Below are positions 43,136 through 50,627 of a DNA stretch of 64,000 nt, piece after piece. The position numbers were made by a program, and so were the translations under genes. The DNA comes from Phenylobacterium kunshanense (GTDB lineage: Bacteria; Pseudomonadota; Alphaproteobacteria; Caulobacterales; Caulobacteraceae). The DNA lies in assembly GCF_003254525.1 (NCBI RefSeq), contig NZ_QFYS01000009.1, positions 112,611-176,610 of the forward strand. Direction: 5' to 3'. The notes below the pieces were generated by a model, which did not search any database, had not been told where the DNA came from, and saw nothing but the letters and a program-made list of their open reading frames with translations. Positions within the stretch are counted from its first letter, which is position 1, and each line of letters begins with the position of its first letter.

Positions 43136-43431
43136 TTCTAAGTCTTCGCGGGCTCGGCGACGACGTCTTCCGCTGGTCGGTCGGTGACGGCGGCGACACC
43201 CTGACCGAAGGGCAGGACGGTGGCGACGACCGGCTGGAGCTCATGGATGTCTCGCCCGGCAGCGTGACCGTTGAGCAGGACGGGGACGACATCCTGCTCA
43301 CCATCGGGTCCGCGACCCTGCGCCTCGTGAACCAGGCGCTGTGGGACGACGGCTACGGCGTCGAGACGTTCGTGCTCGACGGGCAGACCTGGTCGGCAGA
43401 GGACCTGATGGACCAACTCGCGGGCGCGTAG
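43129..43431 (+). pseudogene. Remnant of an RTX (hemolysin-type calcium-binding) protein, C-terminal end
   Basis: An open stretch without a proper start reads GLGDDVFRWSVGDGGDTLTE, then VSPGSVTVEQDGDDILLTIG and GVETFVLDGQTWSAEDL before its stop. GxGDDxFRW-GDGxDT and the SVTV-GDDLLL-TI block are typical of the C-terminal part of RTX exoproteins. In-frame stops at 43105 and 43126 cut it off from anything upstream. The remaining 100 codons are intact, implying recent loss of the main body by deletion. The ATG at 43243 might allow a 62-residue peptide. Confidence 0.7.
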
Positions 43432-43828
43432 GTGTTAGGTCCCAACCTGCATCACGCGCCGACGGCGAGCGGCCGCTGGGCCGGTCTCAACACCGCGGGA
43501 CGAACCGGTTGCCCACCCGGCATTCTGGTCCCCTGGAGTGTCTGCCTTCTGGCGGTAGGCCAACTTCCGCAATTGGCGCAAAGCCGAAGCCGCCGGCCGC
43601 GCGGCCGGTTGCAAGCTGACGCCCAGCGCGTCCCTGTAGGCCCGCAAGCGGTCGCGGACTCGTCCGGGCGCAGTCCGGAGTCCTCGGGCGTGACGCGCGG
43701 CTTGGTCGCGGACTCTTCGAGCTCGATGAGCCTCCGCGTCGTCGCGTCTGGGGCTTACGCTCGGGACCCGCTACCATTCGGAGACTCGTGCCCGATGTTG
43801 GGCGCGGGGAAGGGGAGCGGGATCGCGC
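43432..43828. other. Intergenic region with a repeat copy, no convincing gene
   Basis: A 163-residue open frame covers this region but has no ribosome site, biased low-complexity composition and no recognisable motif. A copy of the island repeat is at 43534-43579. Promoter for the following envelope operon must lie here; I cannot point to it. Confidence 0.5.
43534..43579 (+). repeat. Island intergenic repeat, copy 2
   Basis: Contains GTCTGCCTTCTGGC and CCAACTTCCGCAATTGGCGC, i.e. both repeat halves with one inserted and one missing base relative to the other copies. About 27 of 46 positions match the hand-built consensus without gaps, more with the single indel pair. Confidence 0.55.
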
Positions 43829-44437
43829 ATGTTGAACTCCACGCGTCTACGCCCAGTCGGGGCTCTGCTGATCGTCATGTCCTCGCTCTTGGCGACATCG
43901 GCGCTCGCGCAGGACGGGGATGAACCGCTCGTTGGCATGCTGAAAGCTGCGGACATCATCGCTTTGCTTTCTCTGACCGTTGCGGTGGTGGGCGTTGTTC
44001 TCGTCTTGCGGCAACTGAGACAGCAAGAGGGCATTATGCGGCTGAGCGCGATGCAGGCGCGCTATGAGCGCATCTTCGAGATGAACAAGTACGTGGCCGC
44101 CAACCCCGACTGCCTTAAGCTATACGTGAATGGACGCCGGTACGCGCTCCTTCAGAAAATGAGCAAGGAGAAGCTCGCTCGCCTCGCGGAGCTTGATCTC
44201 ATGTTCGATCACGTCGAGTTCCAGTACCTCTCCTCGCTGGAGACCAATCCTGTACACGCGGACTCGCTTCTTAAGGCCCAGTTAACCAATCCCGAACTAG
44301 TCGCTCATTGGGGCTCGCCACTACGCGGGCACCTCGACCGCAGGTTTGAAGCCGCCGTCACCAGGCTGATGCCCGCTCCAGCCGCGAACCCCGCGACGGG
44401 ATCGGGCCAAGCGGCGGCACCAGGAGCGCACACGTGA
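43829..44437 (+). CDS. Membrane-anchored hypothetical protein
   Basis: A 202-residue protein with an N-terminal hydrophobic signal (GALLIVMSSLLATSALAQ) and a membrane helix at about residues 45-63 (IIALLSLTVAVVGVVLVL), followed by a cytoplasmic-type helical domain (RLSAMQARYERIFEMNKYV, LAELDLMFDHVEFQYL). The layout resembles DUF4760-like or similar small membrane proteins, but I do not recognise it with certainty. Its TGA overlaps the GTG of the LD-carboxypeptidase gene, which ties it to peptidoglycan peptide metabolism by context only. Confidence 0.65.
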   Translation: MLNSTRLRPVGALLIVMSSLLATSALAQDGDEPLVGMLKAADIIALLSLTVAVVGVVLVLRQLRQQEGIMRLSAMQARYERIFEMNKYVAANPDCLKLYVNGRRYALLQKMSKEKLARLAELDLMFDHVEFQYLSSLETNPVHADSLLKAQLTNPELVAHWGSPLRGHLDRRFEAAVTRLMPAPAANPATGSGQAAAPGAHT

Positions 44438-45318
44438 AGATATTGCTGCTGGCTCCAGCTCGCTGGGTCGCCCGGCCGCTCCTCGAGCAGTTCCGGGCCG
44501 TTGCTGAGCCGTTCGGGTTCGAAGTCGAAATCGCACCGCAGAACGAGTTGCGTGACCATCAGCTCGCCGGACCCGACGAAACGCGGGTCACAGTGTTGAA
44601 CGAAAGCCTCAACCGCGACGACGTCGACGCCATTTGGTGCGCCCGCGGCGGCTATGGCGCCGGGCGGCTGCTGCCAGCGCTCGGGAAGCGGGGACCGGCG
44701 CGGCCTCTGATTCTTGCCGGATATAGCGACATCACCGCTCTCCACTTTGCGCTGTTGGGCACTTCCGTCACCAGCCTCCACGCGGCCATGCCGATCGACC
44801 TAAAGTCGCCGGAAAAGGTCGACAATCTCAAGGCGGCGTTTGCGCTCTGTCGCGATCTCCTATCCGGCGCGAAAGTCGCGCCTCGGGCCTTCGAACTGTC
44901 GACTGTGCGCGCGGGCGATGCTGAGGGTTGGACCGTGGCCGCGAACCTCTCGGTTTTCACCCACCTGCTTGGCACGCCCTACGTTCCCAAGCTCGCCGGC
45001 GCAGTCCTCTGCCTCGAAGACGTCGGCGAGTATCTCTACTCGCTCGATCGAATGTTCCTGCATCTCAAGCTCGCTGGCGTCTTTGATGAGATCGCAGGTC
45101 TCGTCCTCGGCTCATTCTCCGATACACAGGACAATGACCCGCCCTGGGGCCACACCATCGAGGAGATTGCGGCTCACTACTATGCGGGACCGATCGGAGC
45201 CTCGCTTCCGATCGGGCACGCGCGCCACAATCAACCCATCGTTCTGGGTTCAGCTGGCAAGCTCTCCTGCAAAGCCGAGGGCGCAACGCTGACCCTGCAC
45301 GACAAACTTTCTGCCTAA
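44434..45318 (+). CDS. LD-carboxypeptidase (S66 family, LdcA/MccF-like)
   Basis: A 294-residue serine peptidase. The nucleophile lies in AGYSDITALH, the catalytic Glu in LCLEDVGE and the His in GHARHNQP, giving the S66 Ser-Glu-His triad. RGGYGAGRLLPAL is the family substrate loop. LD-carboxypeptidases remove the terminal D-Ala from murein tetrapeptides in the cytoplasm; MccF relatives cut microcin C. The GTG start overlaps the upstream stop. The adjacent NlpC/P60 peptidase with an SH3 domain matches the murein-peptide catabolic pairing known as YkfA-YkfC in Bacillus. Confidence 0.88.
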   Translation: MKILLLAPARWVARPLLEQFRAVAEPFGFEVEIAPQNELRDHQLAGPDETRVTVLNESLNRDDVDAIWCARGGYGAGRLLPALGKRGPARPLILAGYSDITALHFALLGTSVTSLHAAMPIDLKSPEKVDNLKAAFALCRDLLSGAKVAPRAFELSTVRAGDAEGWTVAANLSVFTHLLGTPYVPKLAGAVLCLEDVGEYLYSLDRMFLHLKLAGVFDEIAGLVLGSFSDTQDNDPPWGHTIEEIAAHYYAGPIGASLPIGHARHNQPIVLGSAGKLSCKAEGATLTLHDKLSA

Positions 45319-45329
45319 AGGATCGCCGA

Positions 45330-46148
45330 GTGTCGCTAGGAACGGATACGCCCATCACTGCTCGGACGCGCCGGTTGGCGGTGAGCCGAGCGATGGTTCA
45401 TTCGTCGCCATCCGCCGACGCTGAGGCCGTCTCAGAGCTGCTCTACAACGAGGCTGTTCGTGTGGAGGAGACTCACAACGGCTGGGCGCGCGTCGTTGCG
45501 CTTGCCGACGGGTATGCAGGCTGGGTCACGGCAGAGAGCTTGGTGGATGACCTTGCGAGAGGGTCAGCAGGGACGCCCCTGCGCTGCCACGCGCTGGCCT
45601 CGTTTGGGTACGAGCAAGCAGACCTAAAGGGACCGTCGACTTGGGTCAGCTTTGGGACGGCGATAGAAGTGGTCGGAGAGGCGCGCGTGCGGGCGCCAGG
45701 TACTGGCGAAGATGTTCAGTTGCTGCGGGACGCCCACGGCCTGTGGTTCCCCGCCGTGCACTTCGGGCCTCTGCGTGATCTGCCAGACTTCGTACCCCTT
45801 GCGAGACAGTTTGTAGGCACCCCCTACCTCTGGGGCGGTCGCACCAGCCATGGATTGGATTGCTCCGCGCTCGTGCAACTCGCCTTGAACCAATGCGGCA
45901 GGGATTGCCCACGCGATACTTCAGAGCAAGTCGAGGCGGTCGGGCGTGCCGTGCCCGATGCTCAACTCGGCGATCTCCTTCCGGGAGATCTCGTATTCTG
46001 GCCAGGGCATGTTGCGATCCACGTGGCCGATGGACACGCAGTCCACGCCGACGGCGGCGGAATGGTCGTGCAAATCGAACCCATCGAGATGATCGCCCGC
46101 AATCGCAAACATGCAGTCGCGGACATGCGGGTGCGCAGGCCCATCTAG
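45330..46148 (+). CDS. NlpC/P60 peptidase with SH3-type domains (YkfC-like)
   Basis: A 272-residue cysteine peptidase without a signal peptide. Bacterial SH3 segments at about residues 18-80 (RRLAVSRAMVHSSPSADAE, GWARVVALADGYAGWV), and NlpC/P60 from about 150 with Cys in SHGLDCSALVQLAL, His in WPGHVAIHVADG and a distal polar residue in HADGGGMVVQ. YkfC-type enzymes hydrolyse gamma-D-Glu-DAP bonds of recycled murein peptides in the cytoplasm. It is the last gene of the three-gene set and its end overlaps a convergent SDR by four bases. Confidence 0.88.
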   Translation: MSLGTDTPITARTRRLAVSRAMVHSSPSADAEAVSELLYNEAVRVEETHNGWARVVALADGYAGWVTAESLVDDLARGSAGTPLRCHALASFGYEQADLKGPSTWVSFGTAIEVVGEARVRAPGTGEDVQLLRDAHGLWFPAVHFGPLRDLPDFVPLARQFVGTPYLWGGRTSHGLDCSALVQLALNQCGRDCPRDTSEQVEAVGRAVPDAQLGDLLPGDLVFWPGHVAIHVADGHAVHADGGGMVVQIEPIEMIARNRKHAVADMRVRRPI

Positions 46149-47011
46149 ATCTTTGCATCAGTTGCATCGTCACGCAGCCTGCGCAGCAGTATCTCGGCGT
46201 AGTTCGGGGGCGCCGGCAGCCGCACCTCGATCCCCTCGATGCCGTTGGGAGGATCGGTTTGGATGGCGCGGGCGTCTTCGCACGCCAGCTTGAGCCCTAG
46301 CCCATTCGCCGCCGCCTCAAGGGCTTTGCGCTCTAGTCCAACCGTTGAGACGGTTTGCATCAGGTCCAGCTCAGGTTGGGCGAACAACGCTAGAATGTGG
46401 GCCGCGGCTTGGTCGACGGGCGTGACCTCCACCGCGTCCGGTAGGGCGACCCTCACATGCCCGCCGTCAAAGGTAACGTGCTGCCGCAGGACGCTCTTAT
46501 GGTCGGCCCAGCCCCCCGACCGAACCGATGAGGGGCCAAGTTGCCCGAGTCGCACGATGGCCAGCCGTCCCGGCCAGCGCAAGGCGGCACGACGGACGAC
46601 CTGTTCGGCCTCCAGCTTTGATCGCGCGTAAACTGCCGTCGGGTGCACGCCGGCGTTGGCGCCGGCAGCCGACACTGAGGAGACGTGCACCAAAGGCCGT
46701 CCTCTCGATGCTGCGAGGACGCTTCGTGAGATCAGCGCGGCTTGGCGGACCGATCTGAAGTCCGACCAACTTGAGCTACCAGCGGTGTTGATCACCCCAT
46801 CCGCCTGGAACTCCGAGAGAGCCTGCTCCAGGCCACTCACGGCGCCGTCCTCGCTGAGGTCGCCAACGGCGATGCTCTCAAGACCGGCTACCCTCGATCC
46901 GCGGCGGGTGAGCGCCAGGCACTGGATTGCGACGTCGGCGTCCGCAAGCGCGGTGATCTCCTCACCCAGAAAGCCACTCGCACCGATGACTACGAGCCTA
47001 GTGGGACGCAT
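46145..47011 (-). CDS. NAD-dependent epimerase/dehydratase-type SDR
   Basis: A 288-residue extended SDR: VVIGASGFLGEEI cofactor motif, Ser in VSSVSAAG and Y-x3-K as YARSK. The C-terminal substrate domain is short. It starts (ATG 47011) inside the last bases of the adenylation gene, 14-base overlap, so it is translated with it. Such SDRs often act as NADPH-dependent reductases or epimerases on carrier-bound or amino-sugar substrates; here the partner suggests processing of an aminoacyl thioester. That is inference. Confidence 0.82.
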   Translation of the reverse strand: MRPTRLVVIGASGFLGEEITALADADVAIQCLALTRRGSRVAGLESIAVGDLSEDGAVSGLEQALSEFQADGVINTAGSSSWSDFRSVRQAALISRSVLAASRGRPLVHVSSVSAAGANAGVHPTAVYARSKLEAEQVVRRAALRWPGRLAIVRLGQLGPSSVRSGGWADHKSVLRQHVTFDGGHVRVALPDAVEVTPVDQAAAHILALFAQPELDLMQTVSTVGLERKALEAAANGLGLKLACEDARAIQTDPPNGIEGIEVRLPAPPNYAEILLRRLRDDATDAKI

Positions 47012-48734
47012 CGCGTGACTTTCGTCGGAGAGCGCCGACGATGACTTCGCTAAGCGGCATGTCCGAAAGGAGATCCTCGAAAGAAACCTCGATGCCAAGC
47101 TCTTCCGCGGCGAGCACGAGCTTGTAGGCGTCGAGAGAGTCGCCACCTGCATCGCGGTAGGAGCGGATGTGTTCGGCCTGAGGGAAGAGCGTCTCTAGCC
47201 AGGACGACAGGTCGTTCGCGTCGGCGGTCTTGATGGTCTGGCCCTGGAGCGGAAACCTAAATTCTACAAGTTGTTCGCTGGTCTGCTTCCCAGATGCTCC
47301 GATCGAAGGCACGACGAGCCGAACCGCGCCGGTAACGCCGTGGGGCGGCGCATTCGCACCGAGGGCGGAGAGGAGCTCGCCGACGCCGGGGGCGTGAGAC
47401 TTGTCGGAGATGTGCAGGTCGAAAAGCACCTCTGACTCCTGCCCAACCGACTGAATGCGATAGGTCCAATCCGATACGCAGAGGGCGGCCGCGACGCCGG
47501 AAATCCAGGGCCGAAGGTCGTGCCTGACGCCGCGAGCTTTGAAGTCCGCCAAGTCCGCCATGTCCCGGCCAGCCCGTCGGATGAAGTACAGGTCCCCCTC
47601 CGCATCCTGCCGGCAGATATCTCCGGTTCGGTAGGTGACACGGCCCCCCGTTTTGGTGAACCGCGCCGCCGTTTGCTCTGGCGCACCCAGGTAGCCTTCG
47701 CCGACGCAGACCCCCGCAAGAACAAGCTCCCCCTCAACTGTCACTCCGCCGCCGCCCACCAGCGGGTTCGCGAGAAACGCTTGTGTGTTCGGAATGGGAC
47801 GCCCGATCGGCACGGCGTCACCCGAATGCGCCGTAAGGTCGGCGAAGACAGAGCCAATCGCACATTCCGACGGGCCGTAGAGGTTCAGAATCCGCGCGGC
47901 GGGGAAGCGCGTCCGCACCGCCTCGAGCAGTGACGACGTCGTCGATTCACCTCCAAGAACGACCAACTCGACTTGCGCGCAGCCTCCTGCGGAGAGCTCG
48001 GCATCGTCGAGCAACATCCGCATGACAGAGGGCGTGACATCGATCCAGTTCAGCCGGCCTTGTGAGAGATGTGTCCTGAGGTCGGGCAGGCTCCGCGTGT
48101 ACGGCGTCGCTCCACACTGAGCCCTCCCTCGCAGCAGGATCGGCATGGTGAACTGCCAAAAGAAGCTGTCGAACGCGAGCGGCGTGCACAGGCCGATGAC
48201 CGGTGGCCTCCCGGAGCCGAGCTCGTCCACCATCCAGGTGAGACGATTCTGAAGGCCGGCCCATGTGTTCAGCGCGATCCGCGGCGCGCCCGTCGTCCCC
48301 GACGTGCGAACACCGTAGGCCAATCGGCCGGCGACCTGGCCACCGAGGGGGGCCGACTCGTTACCGAATACGACGATCGGCCGAGAGGGAAGTTCGGGCA
48401 AATCGAGGTCCGGTCGAAAGCCGGCGTCGACCACCAACAAGGCCTGCGCTTCGAATTCTGCCCCTGGCCAAGGATCGCCGGGGAGATTGTCCAGCACGAT
48501 CGGACAGCGCCCCTGCAACCAACACCCAAGCACTGCCGAAATCACAATGGAGGGTCTGCTGGAGGCGATGAAGACGTATTCTAGCTGCGGCGAGGTGCGC
48601 AGTTCAGTCGCAATCCAACCCGCACAGTCTCCAATCTGCGCACGCGTGAAGTCTCGATCATCTTCGGACAGCACGATGTGGCTCGGCGGCAGAGCGAGGA
48701 AGGCGTCGGTAACGCGCTTTGACGACGCTGTCAT
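46998..48734 (-). CDS. Stand-alone NRPS-like adenylation domain with carrier protein
   Basis: A 578-residue A-PCP didomain. A3 motif RTSGTTGAPRIALNTW (about residues 143-158), A4 LAFDSFFWQF keeping the Asp that binds an alpha-amino group, A5 NLYGPSECAIGS, A6 GELVLAGVCVGEGYL, A7 YRTGDICR, a divergent A8 (RDMADLADFKARGVRHDL) and A10-like GASGKQTSEQL with the catalytic Lys. The carrier has GGDSL (Ser about residue 533) for phosphopantetheine. No condensation or thioesterase domain. It probably activates one amino acid as a carrier thioester for the adjacent enzymes. The ATG at 48734 lies 21 codons inside the maximal frame. Confidence 0.86.
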   Translation of the reverse strand: MTASSKRVTDAFLALPPSHIVLSEDDRDFTRAQIGDCAGWIATELRTSPQLEYVFIASSRPSIVISAVLGCWLQGRCPIVLDNLPGDPWPGAEFEAQALLVVDAGFRPDLDLPELPSRPIVVFGNESAPLGGQVAGRLAYGVRTSGTTGAPRIALNTWAGLQNRLTWMVDELGSGRPPVIGLCTPLAFDSFFWQFTMPILLRGRAQCGATPYTRSLPDLRTHLSQGRLNWIDVTPSVMRMLLDDAELSAGGCAQVELVVLGGESTTSSLLEAVRTRFPAARILNLYGPSECAIGSVFADLTAHSGDAVPIGRPIPNTQAFLANPLVGGGGVTVEGELVLAGVCVGEGYLGAPEQTAARFTKTGGRVTYRTGDICRQDAEGDLYFIRRAGRDMADLADFKARGVRHDLRPWISGVAAALCVSDWTYRIQSVGQESEVLFDLHISDKSHAPGVGELLSALGANAPPHGVTGAVRLVVPSIGASGKQTSEQLVEFRFPLQGQTIKTADANDLSSWLETLFPQAEHIRSYRDAGGDSLDAYKLVLAAEELGIEVSFEDLLSDMPLSEVIVGALRRKSRDASH

Positions 48735-48905
48735 TGACCTTTGACCACCCGTTGAGCACACGACGGTGCCGAACTCAGCTTTCCGCAGCAAGCCCAAGAA
48801 TCATGTTCCTCGCAAACTGGCCCTGGCTGGGGTGCGCCAGCGGCGCGGCGCGTGGACGCTGCGGCACTTAAAGCTGCGCCTCGCGAGGACCGAGAGGAGG
48901 GCCGG

Positions 48906-48951
48906 TCGAATGTCCGCTTCCGGCAGCGAGCCCAACTTCCGCTCCTGGCGC
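48906..48951 (+). repeat. Island intergenic repeat, copy 3
   Basis: Contains GTCCGCTTCCGGC and CCCAACTTCCGCTCCTGGCGC spaced as in the other copies. It matches the copy at 61955 at 35 of 46 positions and the one at 61286 at 34 of 46, counted by hand with no gaps. It lies immediately beyond the 3' end of the PhyH-type gene. Confidence 0.75.
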
Positions 48952-48954
48952 TAG

Positions 48955-49638
48955 TCAGACGCCAAGCCACTGCAAGCCGCTGGGGAGGTCGTCGGCGGAG
49001 TAGTCCACCTGCAGAACTCGCGGGTGCCTGGCTCCCGAAGCTCGTTCAGAAGCGTGCAGGATCGGGGTGGCGTAAATCCAGACATCGCCGGCCTCGGCCA
49101 GACAGGCTGCGATCCCACAATCCCTGACGACCCTCGCAACATCAGCTTCCGCAATCCTACCGAGACGATGGGAGCCCGGCGCGATGAGCAGCGGCGCATT
49201 CGTCTCAGGCGTTGGGTCGAGATGGACGCGCAGTGTGAGCATCCGAGCCAGCACGTGGAACGGCGGAGCGACGTGCAAGGCGCCGTGCTTGCGCGTCCAA
49301 GGGCCGAAGCCTTCGACGTCCTTGCGCTCGCGCACGGCCACCACGCGGTCTTGATGCCAGGCCAACGACCAGTTCGAAGAAGGCGTCTTGTCGAAAAGAA
49401 TGGCGCGTACCGGGCGGGCGCCCATGCCGAGCGCCTGTGCCGCCGCGAATCCAATCGGGCCGTCGGCCTGAAGCAACGGCGCTAGCCCCTCGACGCCATA
49501 GAGCCTAACGCCAGCAACATCTCGTGGCTGGTCTGCGATTACCCGTTCCAGTGCGGCAAGCGCGTCGCCGTCGAGCGCAAGCGGCGCCAGTTCAGCGCCG
49601 TCTCGCCCAAGTTCCAGTTTGGCGTCGCGCGAAGGCAT
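48955..49638 (-). CDS. Phytanoyl-CoA dioxygenase (PhyH) family protein
   Basis: A 227-residue non-heme iron, 2-oxoglutarate-dependent oxygenase. Metal ligands: SLAWHQDRVVAV (His-x-Asp) and ILHASERASGARHPRVLQVDY (distal His and the 2OG-binding Arg). In the PhyH family these often hydroxylate amino acids, acyl chains or natural-product intermediates. Its place upstream of the A-PCP gene in the same direction suggests a tailoring enzyme for the activated amino acid, though 220 bases separate them. It is bracketed by two repeat copies. Confidence 0.85.
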   Translation of the reverse strand: MPSRDAKLELGRDGAELAPLALDGDALAALERVIADQPRDVAGVRLYGVEGLAPLLQADGPIGFAAAQALGMGARPVRAILFDKTPSSNWSLAWHQDRVVAVRERKDVEGFGPWTRKHGALHVAPPFHVLARMLTLRVHLDPTPETNAPLLIAPGSHRLGRIAEADVARVVRDCGIAACLAEAGDVWIYATPILHASERASGARHPRVLQVDYSADDLPSGLQWLGV

Positions 49639-49671
49639 GCCGCTGGTTAGCTCGCCGTCGGCCCGCCCTCA

Positions 49672-49717
49672 ATGGAAGTCCGCTTTTGGACGTGATCCCA
49701 AAGTCAGGTCATGGCGC
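49672..49717 (+). repeat. Island intergenic repeat, copy 4
   Basis: GTCCGCTTTTGG, then GATCCCAAAGTC and ATGGCGC. It matches copy 3 at 30 of 46 and the copy at 61955 at 29 of 46 positions without gaps. It sits between the PhyH-type gene and the second recombinase. Confidence 0.65.
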
Positions 49718-49753
49718 ACCTGGGTCGCCCGCCCGCACATCCCAGGTTTGGAG

Positions 49754-49782
49754 CTTTGATGTCGCAGAATGCGACATCAAAG
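49754..49782. repeat. Perfect 13-bp inverted repeat upstream of the recombinase
   Basis: Arms CTTTGATGTCGCA and TGCGACATCAAAG are exact complements around the spacer GAA. It lies 59 bases before the recombinase ATG. No T-run follows. The form fits an operator or a crossover-type site for a tyrosine recombinase (paired arms around a short core), although a three-base core is shorter than known loxP or dif cores. Function is not shown by the sequence. Confidence 0.75.
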
Positions 49783-49840
49783 TCTCGGGACTGAAGCGTA
49801 TACTTTGGCTGGGCTGAAGGGTGCTCCCACGGAGGTGGTG

Positions 49841-50467
49841 ATGCCTCAACCAGACCTGTTCCGAATGCCTCGCAAGCCTTGGAATGCCGGACGCCTGATA
49901 GGCCCCAAGGCGCCGCTAAAGCCCAAGCACATCTGGGCGATCCGTCAGCAATTGAAGACGCTGGGACGCGTCCGGGATCTGGCGATGTTCAACTGCGCCC
50001 TCGATGCGAAGCTCCGCGCCTGTGATCTGGTCAAACTTCGGGTCAGCGACGTCGCTCCTGGTGGTGTTCTCCGGCAGCGCTCGACCGTCATTCAGCAAAA
50101 GACCGGACGACCTGTTCCCTTCGAGATCACTGAGCCTACCCGCGAGGCGCTTGTCGCGTGGTTGGCGCGGCGCGGGCGGCGGGGTGACGATTGGTTGTTC
50201 CCGAGTCGGAGCCGGCACGGCGGCCATATCGGCACGCGGCAGTATGCGAGGCTCGTCGATCGCTGGGTGGCCTTGATCGATCTGGAGCCCGCCGCCTACG
50301 GCACACATAGCCTGCGTCGGACGAAGGTGGCGCTCGTCTACAAGAAGACTGGCAACCTGCGCGCCTGTCAGTTGCTGCTAGGTCATCGGAAGTTGGAGAG
50401 CACCGTGCGATACCTCGGCATCGAGGTCGACGACGCCCTTGAACTGTCCGAGCAGCTTGAGATCTGA
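49841..50467 (+). CDS. Short tyrosine recombinase
   Basis: A 208-residue tyrosine recombinase consisting almost only of the catalytic domain. Catalytic Arg in ALDAKLRACDLVKLRVSD, Lys in QQKTGRPVPFE, His-x2-Arg in THSLRRTKVAL, His in LLGHRKLEST and Tyr in VRYLGIEV. No arm-binding domain, so it resembles the short recombinases widespread in alphaproteobacteria, whose substrates are mostly unknown. GGAGGTGGTG precedes the ATG at 49841. Flanked by repeat copies 4 and 5 and by a perfect inverted repeat upstream. Confidence 0.88.
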   Translation: MPQPDLFRMPRKPWNAGRLIGPKAPLKPKHIWAIRQQLKTLGRVRDLAMFNCALDAKLRACDLVKLRVSDVAPGGVLRQRSTVIQQKTGRPVPFEITEPTREALVAWLARRGRRGDDWLFPSRSRHGGHIGTRQYARLVDRWVALIDLEPAAYGTHSLRRTKVALVYKKTGNLRACQLLLGHRKLESTVRYLGIEVDDALELSEQLEI

Positions 50468-50544
50468 CGCAGACACTCGGGTGTCCCGCGCTCCTCGCGA
50501 TGTCTGACACGGGGCGATGACGGTCACAGGCGGGAAGGCGCGCC

Positions 50545-50586
50545 AACGTCGACTTCTCTGCCGAGTCCAATGTCCGGCGATGGCGC
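50545..50586 (+). repeat. Island intergenic repeat, copy 5
   Basis: GTCGACTTCTCTG, then CCGAGTCCAATGTCCGG and ATGGCGC, with one base missing in the middle compared with other copies. It follows the recombinase stop by about 80 bases. Confidence 0.5.
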
Positions 50587-50627
50587 GACGGCTCCACCGC
50601 GCTGGGTAACCCGCAAACTGCCCCTCG

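Larger units (their letters stand above)
40872..50467. mobile_element. Putative tRNA-Val-integrated genomic island (left end; right end undefined)
   Basis: The left edge is the tRNA-Val 3' fragment, followed 170 bases on by a P4-type integrase. Downstream genes are unrelated accessory functions in mixed orientation, an RTX gene remnant, a second tyrosine recombinase and a recurring intergenic repeat. The given right limit is only the second recombinase; no second copy of the tRNA segment was found, so the island may extend through the metal-efflux block and past the window. Confidence 0.5.

Noticed and set aside
43432..43923. A 163-residue open frame upstream of the membrane-anchored gene
   Set aside because: No ribosome site, no motif, contains a repeat copy and overlaps the convincing start at 43829.
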